Assembly (NCBI GenBank): GCA_963712815.1
Contig: CAVQJL010000005.1
Location: 1 to 64,000, forward strand
DNA length: 64,000 nucleotides
Origin: RPQJ01 sp963712815
GTDB lineage: Bacteria; Pseudomonadota; Gammaproteobacteria; Steroidobacterales; Steroidobacteraceae
Direction of reading: 5' to 3'
The notes below the pieces were generated by a model that was not told where the DNA came from, ran no database searches, and saw only the letters and a list, made by a program, of their open reading frames with translations. Numbering within the stretch: position 1 is the first letter of the stretch; each line of letters opens with the position of its first letter. The position numbers and the translations under genes were made by a program. Positions 9,697 to 17,266 of this stretch are shown piece after piece.

Positions 9697-12125
9697 ATGC
9701 CCATCCTCTCAGCTCTCGGTCCCGATGACCTGTGCCGCGCGGGTGTGACCCCAACATGTTCTCGTTCGAGAGCACGGCCGACCTCGACCCACTGGAGCAG
9801 CCCCTCGGTCAGGAGCGCGCCGTGGAGGCCGCGGAGTTCGCCGTGGCCCTCGACCGGCCGGGCTACGATCTGTTCGTGTTCGGGCCGAGCGGTTTCGGCA
9901 AGCACGCATTCGTGAAGCAGATCCTGGACCGCGCGGCGGCGGCGGGTGAGCTGCCGATGGACCACTGCTACGTCCACGACTTCGAGCGGGGACACGCCCC
10001 ACAGGGCGCTGGCGCTGCCGCGGGACGCGGCCGCGCGCTGGTGCGCGACATGCAGAAGCTGATGGATGACCTCAGGGCCACCATCCGGCTGCCTTCGAGA
10101 GTGAGGGCTACCGCGCCAAGCTCCAGCAGATCGAAGAGGAGCTGCGGGCGCGTCCCGAGACGGTGATCCGCGAGGTAGAAGAGGCCGCCAAGAAGGCCGG
10201 AATCGCCATGGTGCGATTGCCGAGCGGCGTGGGCTTCGCTCCGATGAAGAGCGGTGAGGTGCTCTCACCGGACGAGTCCAGGAGCTGCCCGAAGCGGAAC
10301 GAGAGCGGCTGGAGAAGCAGGTGGACGGCTGCAGGAGCAGCTGGCCAAAGGGCTCTCCGAGCTACCTCGTTGGGGAAGAAGGCGCGCGACCGCGTGCGCA
10401 CGTTGAACCGCGAGGTGACGAGCATTGCCATGGACCAGGCCATCGACGAGCTGGTCAATGGCTCTTCCGACTGGAGAAGGTCGTGGAGTACTTGCAGGGG
10501 CTGCGTGTGGATCTGGTGGAGGAGCACGCCGACGCGTTTCGGAGCGAAGAAGAAGGGCGGCGCTGGCGGAGCTCGGGGCCAAGCACTTGCTCAGCCGCTA
10601 CGCGGTGAATCTCATCGTGGACCAGTCGGAGGCGACGGGTGCTGCCGTCATGCCGATCGACCCCAGCGTCGACAGTCTGGTGGGCCGAATCGAGCATCGC
10701 TCCGAGCTCGGAACGCTGGTAGGCGTTTCACGCTTGATCAAGGCTGGCTGGCTCCGCCGAGCCAACGGCGGCTGCTTGATCTTGGACCTCAGGCAGCTGC
10801 TCACCCACCCGCACGCCTGGGAAGCGCTCAAGCGTGCCTTGTTCTCACGGGAGGTGATCGAGTCCCTGGGTCAGATGCTCGGTTTGTCGAGCACAGCCAC
10901 GCTGGAGCCCGAGCCGATTCCCCTGAAGGTGAAGGTCGTGGTCATCGGTAATCGCTCCTCTTTCATCTGCTTTTCCGAGTTCGATTCGGACGTTGGAGAG
11001 TTGTTCAAGGTCGTCGCGGACTTCGATGACCGCATCGAGCGCACCCGCGAGAATGCCCTGGCCTATGCGCGTCTGATTGCGACCGTGGTGCGCCGCGACG
11101 GACTCAGACCTTCACCGAGAGATGCGGTCGCCCGGGTCATCGAGGCTGTGGCGCGAGCGACGGGGGATTCCCGCAAGCTCGTCGCCTCCGGGACCTGGCC
11201 AACTTGCTCCACGAGGCGGACTGGTGCGCCGGGGAGCGGGCGGCGGAGAAGGTGTGCGACGTGGACGTGCAACACGCCATCGATGCCCGCGTGCGACGCG
11301 ATATGGCTCCGGGAGCGCCTTGAGCGAATCCTGCCGGGACGCGTTGTTGATGAACAGACCAGGAGGAGGCCGGCCCAGGTCAATGGCTTGGCGGTGCTGG
11401 AGTTTGGCGGGTTTGCCTTCGGGATGCCGACGCGCATCACGGCGACAGCGCCGGTTGTCATCGACGGTCCTGGACAGTCGAGCGGGAGGTGGGATGGAGC
11501 TCGGCGGTCCTGCCACTCCAAGGGCGTGCTGATGTCTCCAGCTACTTGCCGCTCGCTACACCGGCACATTCCTCTGTCGCTCTCCGCGAGCCTGGTGTTC
11601 GAGCAGTCCTATTCCGGCGTCGAGGGAGACAGCGCTTCGTTGGCAGAGCTGGTGGCATCATTCGGCCCTGGCGGACGTGCCGGTTGGTAAGGCAGGACGT
11701 TGCCGTCGCCGGGCTCGGTCAACCAACACGGCGTGGTCGAAGCCATCGGCGGTGTGAACGAGAAGGTCGAAGGTTTCTTCGACATCTGCCAGGCCCGGGG
11801 GCTGACGGGCGAGCAGGGCGGCAATCATTGCCGCCTCGAACGTGCCCCACCTCATGCTTCGAGAGGAGGTCGTGGCGGCGTGTCGCGAAGGTACGTTTGC
11901 CGTGCGCCCGGTGCGCACGGTGGACGAGGCGTTTGGAGCTGTTGACCGGCATCGAAGCGAGGCCAACGAGGCTGGGGACTTCCAGAAAGGAGACGGTGAA
12001 CACCCGGTCCTCAATCAGCTCGTACAGTTCGCGGTCATCGCCGAGAGCTTCGCGAAGCTGGTGAGGATCAGGACGCTCAGGGTGACGCAGACGCTGGCCG
12101 GGATTTCAATCCCTTCCAGAGGTGA
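9697..12125 (+). CDS. Lon-like AAA+ ATP-dependent protease (COG1067 type), frameshifted
   Basis: An ATP-dependent serine protease related to LonB. The N-terminus shows FSFESTADLDPLEQPLGQER and the Walker A region FVFGPSGFGKH. The middle carries long helical segments (EVEEAAKKAGIAMVRLP; NLIVDQSEATGAAVMPID; HRSELGTLVGVSRLIKAGWL) and ELFKVVADFDDRIERTRE. The S16 protease domain shows FEQSYSGVEGDSASLAEL with the catalytic Ser, GSVNQHGVVEAIGGVNEKVE with the catalytic Lys, and FDICQARGLTGEQGG. About 809 codons suits COG1067. ATG 9697 lies 3 bases after the MAT stop. The C-terminus is ambiguous: TGA 12123-12125 in one frame, TAG 12139-12141 in another. Many frame changes. Confidence 0.7.
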
Positions 12126-12143
12126 CGGAAAGGCTGACTAGCG

Positions 12144-12873
12144 ATGGCTCGCAAACGTGTCGTGGTCAGTGGCTCGACGCCGCAACAAGCCGTCGTGCTC
12201 ACCGCTTTCGCCGTGGCGCGGGCCCTCGAAGCCGACGTCCTTGGAGTGTCGAAGAGACGATAGCGGTGCGGCTGGCCGAGTTTCCGTTCGCCGTGGTGGT
12301 GGAGCGATCCGGGAGAGCCAGTCGGCTGGAATCCCAAGGCGCTGGGCATTTTGCTGAGAAACGCGGCCGAGCGAGCCGAGCGCGAGCTCAAGCTGGTGGC
12401 GACACGAGAACGAGTGCCGGCGTCCTTTGGCGTGAGGCGCGGGCGTTTCCTGGGCGCACTTCAAGCCGAGGCCAACGAACGCAATCTGGTCGTGGTGGAC
12501 GACACTATCGCGGTTTCGCGCAGCGAGCTCCGCACCCCGGGCCCGTTGCGGTGGTACTGGACAGTCCGGAAGCCGCAACGGTGTTGCTGCTGGACCTCGC
12601 TGCGGCGCTGGTCGGGGATGCGGAACTACATCATCGCGGTGGTTCCGGCGGTGGGCGGAGTGAGGGAGCGAGCGATGGCCTGGGCCAACGACCGGGGCCG
12701 AGCGCTGCTGATGGTGAGCGTCGAGCGGCTCGACCCGCAGGCTGCGGCCCGGGCGGTCAGCTCGCTGCCCCGACGGCTGATGATCGTCCGTGGTCTACGG
12801 AGTCTGGCTGAACGAGCAGGGGCTGCAATCGCTCCGTCGAGAGCTGGACTGTCCCCTGCTCATCGTGAGCTGA
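12144..12873 (+). CDS. hypothetical protein, possibly universal-stress-like, frameshifted
   Basis: ATG 12144 starts MARKRVVVSGSTPQQAVVLT, then AFAVARALEADVLGV. Later parts read AVRLAEFPFAVVVERSG, LLRNAAERAERELKLVATRE, GRFLGALQAEANERNLVVVD, AVVLDSPEAATVLLLDLAAA, AVVPAVGGVRERAMAWANDR, and the end is LQSLRRELDCPLLIVS with TGA 12871-12873. The alternation of short hydrophobic strands with helices and a C-terminal CPLLIV strand recalls duplicated universal-stress-protein domains, but I see no certain nucleotide-binding glycine motif. The function is unknown. It is the last gene that clearly shares the frame-broken character of the left piece. Confidence 0.4.
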
Positions 12874-12897
12874 AGGCCCCGACGTCGCCCATCGACC

Positions 12898-13058
12898 TCA
12901 GTCGCTCAGCGCTGCCGCAAAGTCGACCACCTGCCCGTCCGCCCCCGTCGACAGCGCCTCGCGATGCCGGTCCGGGATCGCCGGCTTGGCGCCCGTCGCC
13001 GGGTCCACGACGACGTACACGGTCTCGGACCTAACCAATACCGCGTTGTCGGGGTGCC
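12898..13058 (-). pseudogene. acyl-CoA thioesterase, 3' end only
   Basis: Reading leftward, the frame gives VLVRSETVYVVVDPATGAKP, then IPDRHREAL and QVVDFAAALSD, with TGA at 12898-12900. The ETVYV-VDPATG-IPD signature is typical of the last strand and tail of hot-dog-fold acyl-CoA thioesterases (YbgC/4HBT type). Only about 50 codons are present. Upstream of about 13058 the frame runs into the antisense of ribH and has no thioesterase similarity. It is a truncated end at the contig join and may come from either genome or from a third source. Confidence 0.5.
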
Positions 13059-13074
13059 GGCGAACGCCGGCACC
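13053..13074. repeat. perfect 10-bp inverted repeat at the join
   Basis: GGTGCCGGCG (13053-13062), two bases AA, then CGCCGGCACC (13065-13074). The right arm is genuine ribH coding sequence (Ala-Gly-Thr codons). The left arm is its exact reverse complement and lies where the thioesterase fragment ends. This marks the probable joining point of two unrelated sequences. Confidence 0.7.
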
Positions 13075-13152
13075 AAGGCCGGCAACAAGGGCGCCGACGC
13101 CGCGCTGTGCGCGCTCGAACTCGCCAACCTGCTGCGGCGCCTGGACGTCTGA
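13066..13152 (+). pseudogene. ribH: 6,7-dimethyl-8-ribityllumazine synthase, C-terminal fragment
   Basis: The in-frame tail reads AGTKAGNKGADAALCALELA, then NLLRRLDV and TGA at 13150-13152. This is the highly conserved C-terminal helix region of lumazine synthase, the penultimate enzyme of riboflavin synthesis. Only about 29 of roughly 155 codons are present; the sequence to the left belongs to something else. Its position immediately before nusB is the standard ribH-nusB order, so the native chromosome very probably has a full ribH. The truncation is at the contig join. Confidence 0.75.
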
Positions 13153-13154
13153 GC

Positions 13155-13616
13155 ATGTCACGCCGCCCCGACCGCGCCGGCCGGGCCCGCAGCCTGTCGC
13201 GCAAGCTCGCGATGCAGGCGCTGTACCAGTGGCAGCTCACCGGGCAGGCGGCCGCGGAGCTTCGCAACCAGTTCGCGGACGAGGAGGGTTTCGGCGACGC
13301 CGATGCCGATTACTTCCGCGAACTGCTCGACGGCGTCACGGAAGGCGCCGCGGCGCTCGACGCCGAACTCGGCAGCCTGATCGATCGTCCCGTCGGACAG
13401 CTCGACCCGGTGGAGCGCGCCGTGCTCATGATCGGGCTCTACGAGCTCGCGCAGCGGCTCGACGTGCCGTATCGGGTCGTCATCAACGAGGGCGTGGAAC
13501 TCGCCAAGCGATTCGGCGCCACCGACGGCCACAAGTTCGTCAATGCCGTGCTCGACCGGGCGGCGCGCTCGCACCGCGCGGCGGAGCAGGCGGCCGCGGG
13601 TCGCGCGCGCGGTTGA
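13155..13616 (+). CDS. nusB: transcription antitermination factor NusB
   Basis: NusB binds boxA RNA with S10 (NusE) in the rRNA antitermination complex. The 153-residue product has the all-helical pattern SLSRKLAMQALYQWQLTG, RELLDGVTEG, LDPVERAVLMIGLYELAQRL, PYRVVINEGVELAKRFGATD and GHKFVNAVLD, which covers all conserved NusB blocks. ATG 13155 lies 2 bases after the ribH stop, so the pair is an operon. The C-terminus has an alanine/arginine-rich tail. The downstream thiL overlaps or nearly overlaps its end. Confidence 0.95.
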   Translation: MSRRPDRAGRARSLSRKLAMQALYQWQLTGQAAAELRNQFADEEGFGDADADYFRELLDGVTEGAAALDAELGSLIDRPVGQLDPVERAVLMIGLYELAQRLDVPYRVVINEGVELAKRFGATDGHKFVNAVLDRAARSHRAAEQAAAGRARG

Positions 13617-13627
13617 GCGAGCCACCC

Positions 13628-14578
13628 GTGCCGCTCGGCGAGTTCGACCTGATCGAGCGGTTCTTCACGCGACCCGCCGCGCGCAGCGACGTGCTGCTCG
13701 GCGTGGGCGACGACGCGGCGCTGCTTGTCCCGCCACCGGGCCTGGTGCTCGTGGCCGCGACCGACACGCTGGTCGAGGGCCGGCACTTCCTGCCGGACGC
13801 GCCAGCCGACTCCGTCGGGCACCAGGCGCTCGCGGTCAACCTCAGCGACCTTGCCGCCATGGGTGCGGAACCGGCCTGGGCGCTGCTGTCGCTGTCTCTG
13901 CCGGACGCTGCCGTCGAGTGGCTCGAGGCCTTCGCCTCGGGCCTTGATGCACTCGCCAGGCAGCACGGGGTGGCGCTGGTCGGCGGCGACACCGTGCGTG
14001 GTCCGCGCGTGGTCACGATCACCGCGCTCGGGTTCGTCGAGCCCGGGCTCGCGCTGCGGCGCGGCGGTGCCCGTCCCGGGGATCTGCTGTACGTCTCCGG
14101 GTGGCCGGGCGAGGCCGCGGCCGGGCTCGAGGCACTGCTGCGCGGCGCCGGTTCGCCCGACGACCCGCTGGTCAGGCGCTGCCGCTATGCCGAACCGCGC
14201 CTGGCGCTGGGCCGTGCCCTTCGCGGCCTGGCCAGCGCGGCGATGGACGTCTCCGACGGCTTGCTCGGCGACCTCGCCAAGCTCTGCGCGGCAAGCGGCG
14301 TCGGCGCGGTGCTCGACCTCGAGCGATTGCCGGTGTCCGCGGAGTTGGCACGGCGCCACCCTGCCGCCGGTTGCGAGCGCCTCGTGCTGTCGGGCGGTGA
14401 CGATTACGAGCTGCTGTTCACGCTGCCGGAGGCCGTCGCGGCGGAGGTTGCGTCGATATCGTCGGCGGCGCTTCCGCTGCATCGCATCGGCCGGATCGAG
14501 GCAGGTCACGGCGTGCAGTGCCGACGCGAAGGCCGGCCGGTGACGGTCACCGAACGCAGCTATGACCACTTCGCCTGA
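13628..14578 (+). CDS. thiL: thiamine-monophosphate kinase
   Basis: ThiL phosphorylates thiamine monophosphate to thiamine diphosphate with ATP. Family landmarks are GEFDLIERFF at the N-terminus, GVGDDAA (residues 25-31), DTLVEGRHF, ALAVNLSDLAAMGAEP, LVGGDTVRGP, AMDVSDGLLGDL and SGGDDYELLF. GTG 13628 gives the usual short N-terminus before GEF. A TTG at 13613 overlapping the nusB stop is the alternative and adds five residues. The 3' end overlaps pgpA by 17 bases, so translation is probably coupled. Confidence 0.93.
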   Translation: MPLGEFDLIERFFTRPAARSDVLLGVGDDAALLVPPPGLVLVAATDTLVEGRHFLPDAPADSVGHQALAVNLSDLAAMGAEPAWALLSLSLPDAAVEWLEAFASGLDALARQHGVALVGGDTVRGPRVVTITALGFVEPGLALRRGGARPGDLLYVSGWPGEAAAGLEALLRGAGSPDDPLVRRCRYAEPRLALGRALRGLASAAMDVSDGLLGDLAKLCAASGVGAVLDLERLPVSAELARRHPAAGCERLVLSGGDDYELLFTLPEAVAAEVASISSAALPLHRIGRIEAGHGVQCRREGRPVTVTERSYDHFA

Positions 14579-15065
14579 ACACGGGTCAGGCGGCACGCAG
14601 CCGACCTGGCGCCACCTGCGCGACCCGGTGCACCTGCTGGCGCTCGGCTTCGGCACGGGGCTCGCGCCGTTCGCACCGGGCACCTTCGGCTCGCTGGTCG
14701 GGCTCGGCTTTTCGCTCGCGCTCGCACCGCTGGGGTGGGGCTGGAACCTAGCGGCCATCGTGCTCGCCGTCACGGCGGGCATGTGGATCTGCGGCGAGAG
14801 CGCGCGGCGCCTCGGCGTGCACGACCACCCTGCGATCGTCTGGGACGAGGTGGCCGGCATGATGATCGCGATGCTCGCCGCGCCCGCCGCGTGGTGGGGC
14901 GCTCCGCTTGCGTTCGCGCTGTTCCGGCTGTTCGACATCGCCAAGCCGTGGCCGATCCGCGAGATCGATCACGGAATGCCTGGAGGCGCCGGAATTATGC
15001 TCGACGACGTGCTGGCCGGCTTGTTTGCCGCGCTGGTCCTCATGATCGTCGGCTACCTCACGTGA
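14562..15065 (+). CDS. pgpA: phosphatidylglycerophosphatase A
   Basis: A membrane enzyme that dephosphorylates phosphatidylglycerophosphate to phosphatidylglycerol. The 167-residue product shows GFGTGLAPFAPGTFGSLVGL, DHPAIVWDEVAGMMIAML (the acidic E-x-x-G motif), FRLFDIAKPWPIREID and GGAGIMLDDVLAGLFAAL, all typical of PgpA, with about four hydrophobic stretches. It overlaps thiL by 17 bases at its start. Its stop overlaps the GTG of the kinase gene (GTGA), so nusB-thiL-pgpA-kinase reads as one transcript. Confidence 0.93.
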   Translation: MTTSPEHGSGGTQPTWRHLRDPVHLLALGFGTGLAPFAPGTFGSLVGLGFSLALAPLGWGWNLAAIVLAVTAGMWICGESARRLGVHDHPAIVWDEVAGMMIAMLAAPAAWWGAPLAFALFRLFDIAKPWPIREIDHGMPGGAGIMLDDVLAGLFAALVLMIVGYLT

Positions 15066-16384
15066 TCACGAACAACGCGCCCGCACAAGTTCGCACCCAG
15101 CCCATGCTGTATACGCCGGCCGCCGCCCCGGAGCGCATCGGCAAGTACTACGTGGTGCACGAGGTCGGTCGCGGCAGCTCCGGCGCCGTCTACCTCTCCC
15201 ACGACCCGTTCTACGGGCGCGACGTCGCCATCAAGCTCTATCACTCCAGCGGGGTCGACGATGCCGATTCCCGCAACGCCCGCCGCATGTTCCTCGGCGA
15301 GGCGAACATGATAGGCAAGCTTCATCACCCGAACATCGTGCCGATCTACGACGCGGGCGAGGAGGACGGGCGGCGGTACGTCGTGACCGAGCACGTCCAC
15401 GGCGCGCGCACGCTGTCGGCCTACTGCCGGCCGGGCAGCCTGCTGCCCGAGGACCAGGTGGTGCAGATCATCTACAAATGCGCCAAGGCGCTGCACTACG
15501 CGCATTCGCGCGGCGTCGTGCACCGCGACATCAAGCCGTCGAACATCCTGCTCACGCAGGACGGCGACGTGCGCATCGTGGACTTCGGCATCGCGCTGGT
15601 CGCCGACTCGGACATCTCGCGACTGGAGGGCGTGGCGGGCAGCCCGGCCTACATGTCGCCGGAGCAGGTGCAAGGCCACCCGCTCGACGCGCGCTCCGAC
15701 CTCTACTCCGTGGGCGCCGTCATGTACGAGATGCTGTGCGGGCAACGACCGTTCCGGGCCGGCGCGCTCGGCAAGCTGCTGCGCCAGGTCGTGCAGAGCA
15801 CGCCGGAGCCCCTCGGCCAGATGCGTCCCGGGATCCCGCCCGAGCTCGAGGCGATCGTCATGCGCGCGCTGCAGAAGGATCCCGGGCTGCGCTACCGCAG
15901 TGGCGCGGAACTCGCCGCCGACCTGACGCGCGCGCACCAGTCGCTGCGCTCGGCCCAGTCCGCGATCGACGACGAGGAGCGCTTCGCGGTGCTGCGCCGA
16001 CTGCGCTTCTTCCACGACTTTTCGCACGCAGAGATCCGCGAGGTGATGCACGCAGGTTGCTGGGTCGATTGCCAGCCCGGCGAGCGCGTGCTGAGCGCGG
16101 ACGATGCGGACGACCGCTTCTACGTGGTGGTCTCGGGCGCCGTGAAGGTGAGCCGCAACGGCGAGGCGGTCGGCCGGATCGAGACGGGCGGCTGCTTCGG
16201 CGAGGCGACCTACGCGGAGGGCGTCCGCCGCGACTCGGTCATCGAGGCGGAGGGCGAGGTGACACTGCTCAAGGTCGCTGCCTCGTTGCTCGAGAATTCA
16301 TCGATCGCCTGCCAGCTTCGATTCAACAAGGTGTTCCTGCGGGAGCTGATCGAGCGCCTGCAGCGGGGCCAGCCCCGCGCCTAG
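15062..16384 (+). CDS. Hanks-type Ser/Thr protein kinase with C-terminal cyclic-nucleotide-binding domain
   Basis: A 440-residue fusion. The kinase domain (about 28-295) has all catalytic motifs: glycine loop VGRGSSGAVY, VAIKLY lysine, HRDIKPSN catalytic loop, VDFGIAL and activation-end GSPAYMSPEQ. A CRP/cNMP-type domain follows (about 310-430): LRFFHDFSHAEIREVM, ERVLSADDADDRFYVVVSG and the phosphate-cassette region GGCFGEATYAEG. No membrane segment is visible, so a cytoplasmic kinase controlled by a nucleotide or similar ligand is inferred. GTG 15062 overlaps the pgpA stop; ATG 15104 (MLYTPAAA) is an alternative start. The target is unknown. Confidence 0.88.
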   Translation: MITNNAPAQVRTQPMLYTPAAAPERIGKYYVVHEVGRGSSGAVYLSHDPFYGRDVAIKLYHSSGVDDADSRNARRMFLGEANMIGKLHHPNIVPIYDAGEEDGRRYVVTEHVHGARTLSAYCRPGSLLPEDQVVQIIYKCAKALHYAHSRGVVHRDIKPSNILLTQDGDVRIVDFGIALVADSDISRLEGVAGSPAYMSPEQVQGHPLDARSDLYSVGAVMYEMLCGQRPFRAGALGKLLRQVVQSTPEPLGQMRPGIPPELEAIVMRALQKDPGLRYRSGAELAADLTRAHQSLRSAQSAIDDEERFAVLRRLRFFHDFSHAEIREVMHAGCWVDCQPGERVLSADDADDRFYVVVSGAVKVSRNGEAVGRIETGGCFGEATYAEGVRRDSVIEAEGEVTLLKVAASLLENSSIACQLRFNKVFLRELIERLQRGQPRA

Positions 16385-16426
16385 CCGGCCCCGGACCGGC
16401 GCGGATGCAGCGGGGCGAAGGCCCGC

Positions 16427-17219
16427 CTACGGAGCGCGCTCCGCCGCCTGCTTGTCCCTCTCGATGAGCGCGTAGGCCGAGTGGTTGTGGATGGACTCGA
16501 AGTTCTCCGCCTCCACCACGTAGGCCAGCACCCTTTCCTCGGCGTTCAGCCGCACGGCGACGTCGCGAACGATGTCCTCCACGAACTTCGGGTTGTCGTA
16601 GGCGCGCTCGGTTACGTGCTTCTCGTCGGGGCGCTTGAGGATCGCGAACAACTCGCTCGAGGCTTCCTGCTCGGCGATGTCGATGAGCTCCTCGATCCAC
16701 ATGTGTCCGCTCACCCGGGCCCGGATGGTGATGTGCGAGCGCTGGTTGTGGGCGCCGCGCTCCGCGATGCGCTTGGAGCATGGACACAGGCTCGTGACCG
16801 GCACGACCACGCGGATCCAGCGTTTCCTCGCGGCCATCGTGGATCTCGCCGACCAGGGTCGCCTCGTAGTTCATCAGGCTCGTCACGCCCGAGACCGGCG
16901 CGGTCTTCATCACGAAGTAGGGGAAGCTCATCTCGACGTGTCCCGAGGTCGCGTCGAGGCGACGCGTCATCTCGACCAGCATCTGCCGGAAGGACTCGAC
17001 GGAAATCTCGCGCTCATGCTGGTGGAGCACCTCCACGAAGCGCGACATGTGCGTGCCCTTGAAGTCGTGCGGCAGCGCCACGTACATGTTGAAGTTCGCG
17101 ACGGTGTGCTGTTCGCCCGCCGTGCGGTCCTTGACCCGCACGGGATGGTAGATGTCCTTGATCCCGACCTTGTTGATGGGGATGCGGCGCGAGTCGGTGC
17201 GGCCCTGGACGTCGTCCAT
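16427..17219 (-). CDS. folE2: GTP cyclohydrolase FolE2 (type IB), one frameshift
   Basis: Converts GTP to 7,8-dihydroneopterin triphosphate, the first step of folate synthesis. The N-terminal part shows RRIPINKVGIKDIYHPVRVK, THMSRFVEVLHQHE, HVEMSFPYFVMK and YEATLVGEIHDGRE. The C-terminal part, in another frame, shows RVVVPVTSLCPCSK (metal-binding Cys), GAHNQRSHITI and NHSAYALIER. The frame changes near 16,810. Neither half works alone, so I infer a single-base error. ATG 17219 gives the common N-terminus; GTG 17264, two bases after the dxs stop, would add 15 residues and couple the genes. Confidence 0.85.
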
Positions 17220-17266
17220 GACCGTGGGCACCGGCGCGGCCGGTGCAGAGCTTGAACGGTCCACGG

